Of a stretch of DNA of 64,000 nucleotides, positions 24,501 to 37,000 are shown piece by piece (position 1 is the first letter of the stretch; the number at the start of each line of letters is the position of its first letter). The stretch comes from Yamagishiella unicocca (taxonomy: Eukaryota > Chlorophyta > Chlorophyceae > Chlamydomonadales > Volvocaceae), in the NCBI GenBank assembly GCA_003116995.1, contig BDSL01000043.1:682001-746000 (forward strand), in the 5' to 3' direction. A model generated the notes under the pieces. It was not told the DNA's origin. It did no database searches and saw only the letters and a program-made list of their open reading frames with translations. The position numbers were made by a program, and so were the translations under genes.

Positions 24501-25869
24501 CCTGCAGCTCCTGCAGCTGCGACTTGAGCACCTGCCGCGCCGCCCGCTCCTCCGCGTGCGCGTTCGTCAGCCAGGCCACCGCCTGCTCCGTGTTCACAGA
24601 GTCCTGCCGCGCCTGGGGGTGGTCCAGGGAGGGAGCGGGTGGGGGAGGGAGTGGGCGAGGGTCACAGCGGAACGGGAGGGCTCCTACTGGCTGGGATGCT
24701 GGCAGGGTGCTTACGTGGTGGCCAGTACATGACGGGAGGGAAGAAGGCGCTGGGGGCACTCGTGACAGCGCCGGAGGACGCACCCCAGTCACTCCCTGCA
24801 CGTCCCCTGCCTATCGCTGTACCGCCCCAGAGGCCATACGCTCAGCTCCCACGGTTTTTTTTCCGCATCCACGGGTCTTCCTTGAAACCATCCCTCCCTC
24901 CCTCCCCTGCCTCTCCCCCGGATCGCCCCCCTCTCTCCCCCACTCTCTCCCCCGTCTCTCCCTATTCATCCCCCAAAATGTGCCGAACAACGGCTTTCCT
25001 CTCCTCCCCCACCCCGGTCTCCCATCCTGCCGTACCACCCTGTCGTACCTCCGTGAGCTGCTCCTTAGCGAAGAGCAGCTCCGCCATGGCCACCTGCTGC
25101 GACTGGTAGAGCTTCAGGTAGTCGGAGCGGAAGGACACCTGGGGGGGGGGGGGTTCGAGGAAGACCCGTGGGGGGGGGGCGGGTTACATACACACGGTTA
25201 CACGATATGGGAGACGGAGGGAAGAACGGGGGATGGGGGGGTTGCAAAGAAAACCCGTGTGCGAATGAGAAGACCGGGGGATAGGGGGGAGGAGCGGCGG
25301 GGGAGGAAATGGTACCGTACCATACACAGGGCAGGTGGTGGGGTTTTATGGTGTGCAGTTAGGGGGAGGAGTCGGGTGGGGTCAAGGGAGGCTCGGGGGA
25401 CACGGAAAAGCGGGGACAGCAACAGCGACGGGGGTCAACCAACTGACCAACGCCGCCCAACCGTCTGTCGTACTTCGCCCACCTGCAGCGCGCTCTCTGC
25501 GATTGTGAGGAAGCCCTTCCAGACGTTGGACAGGATCTCCGTCCTGAAGTCGTTGTGGCTGAGGATGTCCTGCATTACGTCGAAGAAGCCCATCGTGTAG
25601 ACGTACATGCAGCGGTAGAGGCGGTCCATGGCATCATTCGACAGACCGGCGCCCAGTAGCTCCATGCGGGTTAGGCCGTAGGTAGCTAGGCCCTAGGGGT
25701 ATGAGAGATGGGGGGAGGGGGGAAGCAGGGGGAGGGCAGGGGGGAGGGAGGGAGGGCAGGGGGGAGGTGGTTGGGGGGAACAGGAAAGAGGTGGGGGGGG
25801 TTACAATAAAAAGTCGTAGACCTGCTACACAGGCCCACTACCCAGGACCACACCTACATACCTTACCAT
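18534..25869 (-). CDS. Coiled-coil protein of unknown function
   Basis: Exons in transcript order: 25869-25867 (ATG directly before a GTAAGG donor), 25692-25483, 25138-25049, 24612-24502, 24198-24128, 23551-23488, 23310-23185, 22920-22429, 22243-22160, 21736-21609, 20988-20742, 20269-20030, 19584-19475, 19263-19236, 19097-18534; 2568 nt, 855 residues. All phases close. The N-terminus has a distinctive globular segment (RLYRCMYVYTMGFFDVMQDI). Exons 3 onward are heptad-like, Leu/Glu/Lys/Arg-rich helices typical of long coiled coils (for example KIEHKNNKVAALAASSDLA and LRSEVEGLNMRIEGLLAEL), interrupted by a Gly/Ser-rich insert in the 22429-22920 exon. The last two junctions (19236/19097) are the least certain. 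The tail after about 18960 is Cys/Thr-rich repeat sequence and may be 3' UTR if an earlier stop or splice is used. The overall style resembles ciliary or centrosomal coiled-coil proteins, but I do not recognise the family. Confidence 0.75.
18737..18880. repeat. Imperfect ~33-bp tandem repeat
   Basis: Four to five degenerate units containing CATGTTGT and TGCCTGCCGCACA. It overlaps the putative C-terminal exon of the coiled-coil gene, where it would encode repeats of the type TTTCVCGRQA. Confidence 0.8.
21768..22010. repeat. 28-bp intronic minisatellite
   Basis: Eight to nine units of 28 bp (core GTAAAGAAAAGAACAGCAGG) fill most of the intron between 21737 and 22159 of the coiled-coil gene. Near-identical units in the centre and diverged ones at the ends indicate recent internal expansion. 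Confidence 0.9.
24415..24500. repeat. ACCCGC/ACCCAC hexanucleotide repeat
   Basis: Short C-rich hexamer tract (CACCCGCACCCGCACCC) in the intron that starts at the donor 24502/24501 of the minus-strand coiled-coil gene. Confidence 0.85.
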
Positions 25870-28440
25870 GTAGAATGGTCACCAGCAGCAGGTGGGCAGC
25901 GGGTGGGCATTAGTTACACTGCCAAGTAACTAGACGGAACCCGTCGCCGGCCCTGCCTTGCTGCAGGCGCAGATCCTCGCGCGTAGCGGGGAACTCCGGC
26001 CGGGGCGCAGTCATGCGTAGGTCTCGGGGCGACGAAGAGCAGGAGAGCTCGGGCAATGTAGATAGAGCGAGCATATTGGAGTGCGTGGGAAGAAGCGGGG
26101 GCATGTAGCAGCAGTTAGTGGCGGTTCCCCTTCGTTGAGGCAATAATGGTAAATGGCAACGGTGGCTTTATTTGCGTATGTGGTTTGGCACATACACTGT
26201 CTGTTCGGGGTTTTTGGTGATCCACCCATTGTTACAATTAATAAAAACAATAGTGTCGCTGGGCGTAGCCCTAGCGTGTGTTAAGGGGGTGGGGAACTGA
26301 GGGGGTCTCCCCCCTGTATGCCCCCACCACCGTATTGTAACAGTTACTACTACAGGGAACGCTGGGACGGAGGGCTGGGCAAGGCATCCGCTGCACCGAA
26401 GGCTGTGTTATTACACACTGCTGCGAGACAGCTGGCTGCTGAAGGCTGTGTGGGTGGCTGACGGGTGGCTGACGCTGGAGGGTTGGCTGGCTGGCTGAAG
26501 TGCTGGCTGAGCAGTGCAGCAGATACCTTGCCCAACCCGATCCTCCACGGCACTCGCGCGCGGAGCAAGCAAGTCAGAAAACGCGTAGGGGCCACGCAAG
26601 CGAGCAACAGGCAGCATCCTCCATATTGTTCCCAGACTCACCGTGACTGGCAGCCCAACAAACGTAGGTTTTGCAAACCACTTCGATGACGAGCCGATAG
26701 GAGAAAGCCGGCGGCCGACAAGGCCAGGGATTATACGGAAGCCGGCTGCTGATGGCTGTACTTCAAAGTGTGCCGCTGCCGTACACCATGATACCCTACG
26801 GTGCCCTGCGGGAAGAAGCGGGAAAACGGCGGGAGAACCAGGGGAGCGAAAGAATGACTCAGTAACTGAAGTACCAGATAGGAAATGAACAAAGCTCAAT
26901 GCAACAAACATCCAGTTGCGGACGGCCGAAGGGAACAAACGACCAGCCTGCCCCCGCCAGCCAAGGCCAGCGGAAACAAGCCAAATATTTTAAATTATCT
27001 ACAAACCAAATGCAAACCAACCGGAAAACCGCCGACCGGCCTGCCGCCGCCAAGGCCAGTGGAAATGAGCCAGCCTCCCAGCAAACGACCCGCGGCACGT
27101 GCAATGCTGCCGTACGCCAGGTAGGCACAAAACGGCGTATGTCCAGCCCCTGAAAGGACGGGGCAAAACGCGAAAGAAGCGAAACCAGGATTTAGCACTC
27201 GGACTGACGGATAGGAAATGCGATATTTTCGCCCGCGTAAAGCGGGCTGGATGTGTTACGTCTGTAAATCAATGCAATGCCAACCGCCAAACCGTCGACC
27301 AGCCTGCCGCCGCCAAGCAAGGCCAGTGGAAATGAGCCAGCCTCCCAGCAAGCGAATGGCGGCACGTGCAACGCTGCCGTACGCCAGGTAGGCACAAACG
27401 GCGTATGTCCAGTCCCTGTACGGACGGGGGAAAACGCGAAGGGAGCGCAACCAGGAATTAGCACTCGGACTGACGGATAGGAAATGCGATATTTGCGCCC
27501 GCGTACAGCAGGCTGGATAAGCTACGTCCTCGGCTCATTGCAAAACCACCCGTCAAACGGCCGACCAGCCTGCCGCCGCCAGCCAAAGCCACCGGAAACA
27601 AGCCAGCCTTGCAGCCAGCGACTGGGAGGCTGGCTGAGCAATCGGGCCGAAGCCGAACCAGCACTGCTGCAAACCAGCATGACATATCACTTGTCGCCAG
27701 TGGGACATCTGCACGAGCACTTTAACAGCACTAAGCGTTATGTGCTTGCATTGGTCCAGCCAGCAGAATGGCAAGCACAGGCCAAACTACTGGTAGGTCG
27801 CGCCAGTACCGCGTGTTCGACAGGGATATAGGCTTTGGATGACAGCAACAATCACCTCGCCTGGTGGACTTGGTTAAGGAACTTGAGGCTGAACGGGTTG
27901 GCGAAGGTCCCTCAAGGTCCGAGCAAGTGCACTGCTTATACCGGTAGGAAGCCATGACGCAGTTTTATGGAGATGTATACCTGCAGAACTAATGAAAAAG
28001 TCAGCAAAGATGAGCCGACAGCACACGCCACAGGCCAGTTTGGCTTTACAACAGTTACAACGGCAAGAGCAACGAGCAAAGAAGTAGCACTCCACAACTG
28101 CGAACAATAACACACACGCAGGGCAGCTTAGCGCAGTCTAGTCCCAGGGTAGGGTAGCTGCTACTCCCATAGACCAGAATCGGAGTGCGCAAGGCGTCGA
28201 ACAAGCTCACCTCCATCCGTGGTGTAGCCAAGATGCTTATGAAGGTCTATATAGTTAGCATCTTGATAGGTCGCTGCCAAACCGAAGGCCTGCGAATGAG
28301 CACGGCAGAATTCTGTGTTCAGGTAAACATGAAATGGATTTAATTATAACGCGTTAGACTAAGAAGTTTAAACCTCATATTTACATATAAAACACTGTAG
28401 AGCAGATGCGGCTGTATGTCTTGGATACTCCTACTGCCAC
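25870..28440. other. Intergenic region with tandem repeat
   Basis: Contains the 5' flank of the coiled-coil gene (divergent start at 25869) and the 265 bp repeat block annotated separately. No splice-consistent gene or recognisable domain was seen in either strand. Confidence 0.55.
26875..27650. repeat. ~265-bp tandem repeat, about 2.5 copies
   Basis: The segment GACGGATAGGAAATGCGATA recurs at about 27206 and 27471, and GCCGTACGCCAGGTAGGCAC recurs near 27110 and 27378. A diverged partial copy precedes and another follows. Units carry a conserved block GGAAATGAGCCAGCC. No coding capacity is evident. Confidence 0.85.
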
Positions 28441-28444
28441 TGTT

Positions 28445-28569
28445 GCTTGAGCTCGGAATGCTGTACTGCACGCTTGCTAACATTATTTGGAGGGTGCCAA
28501 CACCCGCCTTCGGCCACCGTTATTGTAAGGCAACGTTAATCCTTGTGGCTCCAGGCAGATTCCCCGCCT
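28445..28569 (-). repeat. Retroelement repeat X, inverted copy
   Basis: This 125 bp segment is the reverse complement of 40087-40211 with no mismatch that I can see. In the right-hand copy X is joined almost directly to repeat Y; here X is inverted and separated from Y by about 340 bp. Inverted or split terminal repeats of this kind are typical of DIRS/Kangaroo-type tyrosine-recombinase retroelements. Confidence 0.9.
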
Positions 28570-28910
28570 TAACGGCGAGGAGGCGAAATCGAGCATAGCG
28601 TACTGTACTGCAACCGATTCTACCGGTCTAGTAGAAATTCAATCGGAAAATGTGTGAGGTGCGAATTATTCGCATGATGACATTCCACCGATTATCGCGG
28701 CTCTGCGTTCTTTCCGGTTAAATCACGAATGGCTGACGTACGTGAATCGGTGCTTCTCCTGCAACTGTGTAGGACATCGCTGTGAAACTGTGTTACGAGA
28801 GGCGTCCCTTATCCGTCGATTTGAATGTGGCGACTGGGCGTATGCTGGCAGGAGAACGGGTGAGACTGTCCGTGAACTGGGCCGTGGGGTGAACGCTCCG
28901 TGAATCATTT

Positions 28911-29093
28911 ATTTCTGGAATGCCAGTACGAGGGGCGGTACGGAATGCAGGACATAGGGCCCCTAGAGGGCGTAAGGCTTCCCGACTGCTTAGCAGGAAG
29001 GTCAAGCCATCGGTAACAAGTCTTGGCCTATAACCAGATTTCCTCTGACGCGTCGACAAGGGACATCAGCCCTCGGTCCGCGATTTCAATTTG
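28911..29093 (+). repeat. Retroelement repeat Y, left direct copy
   Basis: 183 bp, matching 40218-40400 in the same orientation and of identical length (starts ATTTCTGGAATGCC, ends CGATTTCAATTTG). It marks the left junction of the element that encloses the satellite arrays. Confidence 0.93.
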
Positions 29094-29178
29094 GCGCCGG
29101 AAACAAATCGTCGGAGCTTGTCACTTCCAGAGCGGCTACACCAAGACCGACTTGCTTTCTTTCAATTAATATGCTTCC

Positions 29179-29427
29179 ATGTGGGCCCAGTCCTTGCGTT
29201 GCCTTGCGCCACCCCTCGCACTGTTTTGGGGGGGGAGTTCATACGCCATAGGGACGCCCAGCTTCGGCCTAACAGAATTTGGTCTAACTCGGTTGCTAAA
29301 CACGCTCGTGCAGATGGTCGAGAACGGTCAGGAAGACAACGAAGGCTACGACCAGTCAACGGCCGGCCCCTCCGACCCGGCCCGCGAACGCGGAGGCGCT
29401 CCAGTCATGCAGGTCGGTGCGGCGTAG
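29179..29427 (+). CDS. Possible gag-like fragment of the retroelement
   Basis: An 82-codon open frame just inside repeat Y. The last 40 residues (for example MVENGQEDNEGYDQSTAG) look acidic and protein-like. It is in the position expected for the first ORF of the element and is on the same strand as the RT tail at 39731. No recognisable domain; it ends before the satellite. Confidence 0.3.
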   Translation: MWAQSLRCLAPPLALFWGGSSYAIGTPSFGLTEFGLTRLLNTLVQMVENGQEDNEGYDQSTAGPSDPARERGGAPVMQVGAA

Positions 29428-29519
29428 CGTTTGAATCGCTGTAAGGACTCCTCTTAGAGTCAGGGGAACGGTGTCATACGTGCACGTCAGAGAGAATCGG
29501 CATACGTTACGTTAGCAGG

Positions 29520-32500
29520 TACCTCCGTGGGTAGGGGTACGCAAGCATAACACTTCCACCCCCGAGCCGCTGCAGGCTGCGGTGGGGGGGCTTCACTACC
29601 TCACTAGACCCTTCGGGGCTAGGGGTACGCAAGCATAGCATCTTCCCCACCGAGCCACTGCGGGCCGTGGCGGACGGGCATCGCTGCCTCGCTAGACCCT
29701 TCGGGGCTAGGGGTACGAAAGCATAGCATCTCCCCACCGAGCCACTGCGGGCCGTGGCGGACGGGCATCGCTGCCTCGCTAGACCCTTCGGGGCTAGGGG
29801 TACGGAAGCATAGCATCTCCCCACCAAGCCACTGCGGGCCGTGGCGGACGGGCATCGCTGCCTCGCTAGACCCTTCGGGGCTAGGGGTACGAAAGCATAG
29901 CATCTCCCCACCGAGCCACTGCGGGCCGTGGCGGACGGGCATCGCTGCCTCGCTAGACCCTTCGGGGCTAGGGGTACGCAAGCATAGCATCTTCCCCACC
30001 GAGCCACTGCGGGCCGTGGTGGACGGGCATCGCTGCCTTGCTAGACCCTTCGGGGCTAGGGGTACGCAAGCATAGCATATTCCCCAACGAGCCACTGCGG
30101 GCCGTGGCGGACGGGCATCGCTGCCTCGCTAGACCCTTCGGGGCTAGGGGTACGAAAGCATAGCATCTCCCCACCGAGCCACTGCGGGCCGTGGCGGACG
30201 GGCATCGCTGCCTCGCTGGACCCTTCGGGGCTAGGGGTACGCAAGCATAGCATCTCCCCACCAAGCCACTGCGGGCCGTGGCGGACGGGCATCGCTGCCT
30301 CGCTAGACCCTTCGGGGCTAGGGGTACGCAAGCATAGCATCTCCCCACCAAGCCACTGCGGGCCGTGGCGGACGGGCATCGCTGCCTCGCTAGACCCTTC
30401 GGGGCTAGGGGTACGCAAGCATAGCATCTCCCCACCAAGCCACGGCGGGCCACGGCGGACGGGCATCGCTGCCTCCCTAGACCCTTCGGGGCTAGGGGTA
30501 CGCAAGCATAGCATCTCCCCACCAAGCCACTGCGGGCCGTGGCGGACGGGCATCGCTGCCTCGCTAGACCCTTCGGGGCTAGGGGTACGAAAGCATAGCA
30601 TCTCCCCACCGAGCCACTGCGGGCCGTGGCGGACGGGCATCGCTGCCTCGCTAGACCCTTCGGGGCTAGGGGTACGGAAGCATAGCATCTCCCCACCAAG
30701 CCACTGCCGCCGTGGCGGACGGGCATCGCTGCCTCGCTAGACCCTTCGGGGCTAGGGGTACGAAAGCATAGCATCTCCCCACCGAGCCACTGCGGGCCGT
30801 GGCGGACGGGCATCGCTGCCTCGCTAGACCCTTCGGGGCTAGGGGTACGCAAGCATAGCATCTTCCCCACCGAGCCACTGCGGGCCGTGGTGGACGGGCA
30901 TCGCTGCCTTGCTAGACCCTTCGGGGCTAGGGGTACGCAAGCATAGCATATTCCCCAACGAGCCACTGCGGGCCGTGGCGGACGGGCATCGCTGCCTCGC
31001 TAGACCCTTCGGGGCTAGGGGTACGAAAGCATAGCATCTCCCCACCGAGCCACTGCGGGCCGTGGCGGACGGGCATCGCTGCCTCGCTGGACCCTTCGGG
31101 GCTAGGGGTACGCAAGCATAGCATCTCCCCACCAAGCCACTGCGGGCCGTGGCGGACGGGCATCGCTGCCTCGCTAGACCCTTCGGGGCTAGGGGTACGC
31201 AAGCATAGCATCTCCCCACCGAGCCACGGCGGGCCACGGCGGACGGGCATCGCTGCCTCGCTAGACCCTTCGGGGCTAGGGGTACGCAAGCATAGCATCT
31301 TCCCCACCGAGCCACTGCGGGCCGTGGTGGACGGGCATCGCTGCCTTGCTAGACCCTTCGGGGCTAGGGGTACGCAAGCATAGCATATTCCCCAACGAGC
31401 CACTGCGGGCCGTGGCGGACGGGCATCGCTGCCTCGCTAGACCCTTCGGGGCTAGGGGTACGAAAGCATAGCATCTCCCCACCGAGCCACTGCGGGCCGT
31501 GGCGGACGGGCATCGCTGCCTCGCTGGACCCTTCGGGGCTAGGGGTACGCAAGCATAGCATCTCCCCACCAAGCCACTGCGGGCCGTGGCGGACGGGCAT
31601 CGCTGCCTCGCTAGACCCTTCGGGGCTAGGGGTACGCAAGCATAGCATCTCCCCACCAAGCCACGGCGGGCCACGGCGGACGGGCATCGCTGCCTCCCTA
31701 GACCCTTCGGGGCTAGGGGTACGCAAGCATAGCATCTCCCCACCAAGCCACGGCGGGCCACGGCGGACGGGCATCGCTGCCTCGCTAGACCCTTCTCGGC
31801 TAGGGGTACGCAAGCATAGCATCTCCCCACCGAGCCACTGCGGGCCGTGGCAGACGGGCATCGCTGCCTCGCTAGCCCCTCCGGGGTTAGGGGTACGCAA
31901 GCATAGCATCTCCCAACCGAGCCACTGCGGGCCGTGGCGGACGGGCATCGCTGCCTCGCTAGACCCTTCGGGGCTAGGGGTACGCAAGCATAGCATCTCC
32001 CCACCGAGCCACTGCGGGCCGTGGCGGACGGGCATCGCTGCCTCGCTAGACCCTTCGGGGCTAGGGGTACGCAAGCATAGCATCTCCCCACCATGCCACG
32101 GCGGGCCACGGCGGACGGGCATCGCTGCCTCGCTAGACCCTTCGGGGCTAGGGGTACGCAAGCATAGCATCTCCCCACCAAGCCACGGCGGGCCGTGGCG
32201 GACGGGCATCGCTGCCTCGCTAGACCCTTCGGGGCTAGGGATACGCAAGCATAGCATCTCCCCACCAAGCCACGGCGGGCCGTGGCGGACGGGCATCGCT
32301 GCCTCGCTAGACCCTTCGGGGCTAGGGATACGCAAGCATAGCATCTCCCCACCAAGCCACGGCGAGCCGTGGCGGACGGGCATCGCTGCCTCGCTAGACC
32401 CTTCGGGGCTAGGGGTACGAAAGCATAGCATCCCCCCACCGAGCCACTGCGGGCAGTGGCGGACGGGCATCGCTGCCTCGCTAGACCCTTCGGGGCTAGG

Positions 32501-33385
32501 GGTACGAAAGCATAGCATCTCCCCACCTAGCCACGGCGGGCCACGGCGGACGGGCATCGCTGCCTCGCTGGACCCTTCGGGGCTAGGGGTACGCAAGCAT
32601 AGCATCTCCCCACCAAGCCACGGCGGGCCACGGCGGACAGGCATCGCTGCCTCGCTAGCTCCTTCGGGGCTAGGAGTACGCAAGCATAGCATCTCCCCAC
32701 CGAGCCACTGCGGGCCGTGGCAGACGGGCATCGCTGCCTCGCTAACCCCTTCGTGGCTAGGGGTACGCAAGCATAGCATCTCCCCACCGAGCCACTGCGG
32801 GCAGTGGCGGACGGGCATCGCTGCCTCGCTAATCCCTTCGGGGTTAGGGGTACGCAAGCATAACATCTCCCCACCGAGCCACTGCGGGCCGTGGCGGACG
32901 GGCCTCGCTGCCTCGCTAGCCCCGTCGTGGTTAGGGGGATGTTCGCACAGCATCGCCCCCGACAGCCACTGCGGGCTTCGGTGGATGGGCACTTCTACGT
33001 CGCTTGCCCACTCATGGCTAGGGGTACGGTCGCAGAGCATCGCCCCCGACAGCCACTGCGGGCTTCGGTGGGTGGGCACTTCTACCTCGCTTGCCCACTC
33101 ATGGCTAGGGGTACGGTCGCACAGCATTGCCCCCGACAGCCACTGCGGGCTTCGGTGGGTGGGCACTTCTACCTCGCTTGCCCACTCATGGCTAGGGGTA
33201 CGGTAGCACAGCATTGCCCCCGACAGCCACTGCGGGCTTCGGTGGGTTGGCATTTCTACCTCGCTTGCCCACTCATGGCTAGGGGTACGTTAGCACAACT
33301 TGGGCCCCCCGACAGCGACTGCGGGCTTCGGCGGCCGGGCTGCACTACCTTGCTAGCCCACACGTGGCTAGAGGTACGCGCTGGA
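29520..33385. repeat. Satellite array 1, 87-bp monomer, about 44 copies
   Basis: The period is 87 bp (GGGTACG at 29711, 29798, 29885, 29972). Each monomer carries CTAGACCCTTCGGGGCTAG, which folds as a 7 bp stem with a TTCG loop and one bulged A, and GCCACTGCGGGCCGTGGC, which forms a second stem. Monomers 32930-33350 form a diverged subfamily (TTGCCCACTCATGGCTAGGG). Because 87 is a multiple of three, frames on the minus strand stay open for up to 629 codons with a 29-residue periodicity. I regard these frames as a by-product rather than genes. Confidence 0.95.
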
Positions 33386-34094
33386 CAAGGCCTGAAAGGG
33401 GACTCGCCATTCTAGCCAACAGAGGACCAGGCCCTTCCTGTGCACAACAGCTGGTGGGCACAGACAACACCACACGTCCGGTGAACCCCCTGGCGCCGCC
33501 ACTGTCGATGTCGCGCACGGGCCCGACAGGCACTGCTGTCTTTCGAAGCATGTGTATCCCACGGGAAATGCACCATGAGGGTGCCAGGCCCATGCCGCTG
33601 TTCCCATCACGCGGACACAATAGCCCTGCTGATGGGAGCAGTTTAAATGAGGGACGTGGGCTGCCTAGTCTGACGCACTCTGCCATCCTGTGATGAGACG
33701 TCCCGAGGATGAGAAGGGTTTTGTGGATTAACACTTTCAAAGGGTCTTCGAAGGGACGTTTAGCGATAAGACGTCGGAACACTGTACGACTGGACGTGTG
33801 CTCAGAGCCCGAAGCTACGGTAGCTGTTAGGGTGCGGGCATGTGGATGGGACGAATGCTGGGATGGAGTTGAAGCCGAGCCGTTGGCCATCGATCCGCAA
33901 CTTGTAACGCCCATGGCCTGCGACCCTGCGACATCTTTCGCACTCCAGCCCGATGACATCTGGCTCTACCTTCGTAGTATGCGCCAGGTTAGAGCAGCTT
34001 GACTCAAGCTGGTGCTTGACCAGTCGTTACCAATGGGCACCTGGACGGACGAGCAGTTCGAGCGGGACCTGGCTGAGGCCTTAAAGCCGTCCGT
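33386..34094 (+). other. Non-satellite spacer, possible retroelement coding remnant
   Basis: Unique sequence between the two satellite arrays. A frame at 33709-34002, followed after a stop by MGTWTDEQFERDLAEALKPS (about 34032-34091), looks protein-like. This could be internal gag or RT-domain remnant of the enclosing element; no motif is diagnostic. Confidence 0.3.
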
Positions 34095-37000
34095 ACGTAA
34101 ACATAGCATCTATCCCCAAGAGCCACTGCGGGCTGCGGCGGGCGGGCCTCACTACCGGCACTAGTCCCTTTGGGGCTAGGGGTACGCAAGCACAGCATCT
34201 CCCCCCACGAGCCACTGTGGGCTGCGGCGGGCGGGCCTCACTACCTCGCTAGTCCCTTCGTGGCTAGGGGTACGCAAGAACAGCGTCTCCCCCCACGAGC
34301 TACTGTGGGCTGCGGAGGGCGGGCCTCACTACCTCGCTAGTCCTTTCGTGTCTAGGGGTACGCAGGAACAGCGTCTTCCCCCCCGAGCCACTGCAGGCTG
34401 CGGCGGGCGGGCCTCACTACCTCGCCAGTCCTTTCGTGGCTAGGGGTACGCAAGCTTAGCATCTATCGTTCTATCCCCAAAAGCCACTGCAGGCTGCGGC
34501 CGGCGGGCCTCACTACCTTGCTGGTCCCTTCGTGGCTAGGGGCACGCAAGCTTAGCATCTTCTCCCACGAGCCACTGCAGGCTGCGGAAGGCGAGCCTCA
34601 ATACCTCGCTGGTCCCTTCGTGGCTAGGGCTACGCAAGAATAGCGTCTTCCCCCACGAGCCACTCTGGGCTGCGGCGGGCGGGCCTCACTACCTCGCTAA
34701 GTCCCTTCGTGTCGAGGGGTACGCAAGCACATCGTCTCCCCCCACGAGCCACTGTGGGCTGCGGCGGGCGGGCCTCACTACCTCGCTGGTCCCTTCGTGG
34801 CTAGTGGCACGCAAGCTTAGCATCTTCCCCCACGAGCCACTGTGGGATGTGACGGGCGGGCCTCACTACCTCGCTAGTCCCTTCGTGGCTAGGGGCACGC
34901 AAGCTTAGCATCTTCTTCCACGAGCCACTGCAAGCTGCGGCAGGCGGGCCTCACTACCTCGCTAGTCCCTTCGAGGCTAGGGGTACGCAAGAACAGCGTC
35001 TCCCCCCACGAGCCACTGTGGGCTGCGGCGGGCGGGCCTCAATACCTCGCTAGTCCCTGCGTGGCTAGGGATACGCAAGAACAGCGTCTCCCCCCACGAG
35101 CCGCTGTGGGCTGCGGCGGGCGGGCTCACTCCCTCGCTAGTCCTTTCGTGGCTAGGGGCACGCACGCTTAGCATCTATCCCCACGAGCCACTGTGGGCTG
35201 CGGCGCGCGGGCGTCACTACCTCGCTGGTCCCTTCGTGGCTAGGGGCACGCAAGCTTAGCATCTTCTTCCACGAGCCACTGCAAGCTGCGGCAGGCGGGC
35301 CTCACTACCTCGCTAGTCCCTTCGTGGCTAGGGGTACGCAAGAACATCGTCTCCCTCCACGAGCCACTGTGGGCTGCGGCGGGCGGGCCTCACTACCTCG
35401 CCAGTCCTTTCGTGGCTAGGGGTACGTACGCAAGCTTAGCATCTATCCCCAAGAGCCACTGCAGGCTGCGGCCGGCGGGCCTCACTACCTTGCTGGCCCC
35501 TTCATGGCTAGGGGCACGCAAACTTAGCATCTTCTTCCACGAGCGACTGCAGGCTGCGGCAGGCGGGCCTTGATACTTCGCTAGTCCCTTCGTGGCTAGG
35601 GGTACGCAAGAACATCGTCTCCCTCCACGAGCCACTGTAAGCTGCGGCGGGAGGGCCTCACTACCTCACTAGTCCCTTCGTGTCGAGGGGTACGCAAGCA
35701 CATCGTCTCCCCCCACGAGCTACTGTGGGCTGCGGCGGGCGGGCCTCAATCCCTCGCGAGTCCTATCGTAGCTAGGGGCATGCAAGCTTAGCATCTCCAC
35801 CCACGAGCCACTGCAGGCTGCGGCAGGCGGGCCTCACTACCTCGCTAGTCCCTTCGTGGCTAGGGGTACGCCAGAACAGCGCCTCCCCCCACGAGCCGCT
35901 GTGGGCTGCGGCGGGCGGGCCTCACTCCCTCGCTAGTCCTTCCGTGGCTAGGGGCACGCAAGAACATCGTCTCCCCCCACGAGCCACTGTGGGCTGCGGC
36001 GGGCGGGCCTCACTCCCTCGCTAGTCCTTTCGTGGCTAGAGGCACGCACGCTTAGCATCTATCCCCAAGAGCCACTGTGGGCTGCGGCGGGCGGGCGTCA
36101 CTACCTCGCTGGCCCCTTCGTGGCTAGGGGCACGCACGCTTAGCATCTCCACCCACGAGCCACTGCAGGCTGCGGCAGGCGGGCCTCACTACCTCGCTAG
36201 TCCCTTCGTGGCTAGGGGTACGCAAGAACAGCGTCTCCCCCCACGAGCCGCTGTGGGCTGCGACGGGCGGGCCTCACTACCTCGCTAGTCCCTTCGTGGC
36301 TAGGGGTACGCAAGAAACGCGTCTCCCCCCACGAGCCACTGTGGGCTGCGGCGGGCGGGCCTCACTACCTCGCTAGTCCTTTCGTGGCTAGGGGTACGTA
36401 CGCAAGCTTAGCATCTATCCCCAAGAGCCACTGCAGGCTGCGGCCGGCGGGCCTCACTACCTTGCTGGCCCCTTCGTGGCTAGGGGCACGCAAACTTAGC
36501 ATCTTCTTCCACGAGCGACTGCAGGCTGCGGCAGGCGGGCCTCACTACCTCGCTAGTCCCTTCGTGGCTAGGGGTACGCAAGAACATCGTCTCCCCCCAC
36601 GAGCTACTGTGGGCTGCGGCGGGCGGGCCTCAATCCCTCGCGAGTCCTATCGTAGCTAGGGGCATGCAAGCTTAGCTTCTCCACCCACGAGCCACTGCAG
36701 GCTGCGGCAGGCGGGCCTCGCTACCTCGCTAGTCCCTTCGTGGCTAGGGGTACGCAAGAACAGCGCCTCCCCCCACGAGCCGCTGTGGGCTGCGGCGGGC
36801 GGGCCTCACTCCCTCGCTAGTCCTTCCGTGGCTAGGGGCACGCAAGAACATCGTCTCCCCCCACGAGCCACTGTGGGCTGCGGCGGGCGGGCCTCACTCC
36901 CTCGCTAGTCCTTTCGTGGCTAGGGGCACGCACGCTGAGCATCTATCCCCAAGAGGCACTGTGGGCTGCGGCGGGCGGGCGTCACTACCTCGCTGGCCCC

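Noticed and set aside
25483..25692. Assignment of the coiled-coil protein to a named ciliary family
   Set aside because: The N-terminal segment is distinctive, but I could not match it securely to any family from memory.
29520..33253. Open frames of up to 629 codons on the minus strand of the satellite (RCYACVPLAPKGL repeats)
   Set aside because: The period is a multiple of three and the unit lacks stops, so several frames stay open together. There is no start context, no domain and the frames change wherever monomers lose a base.
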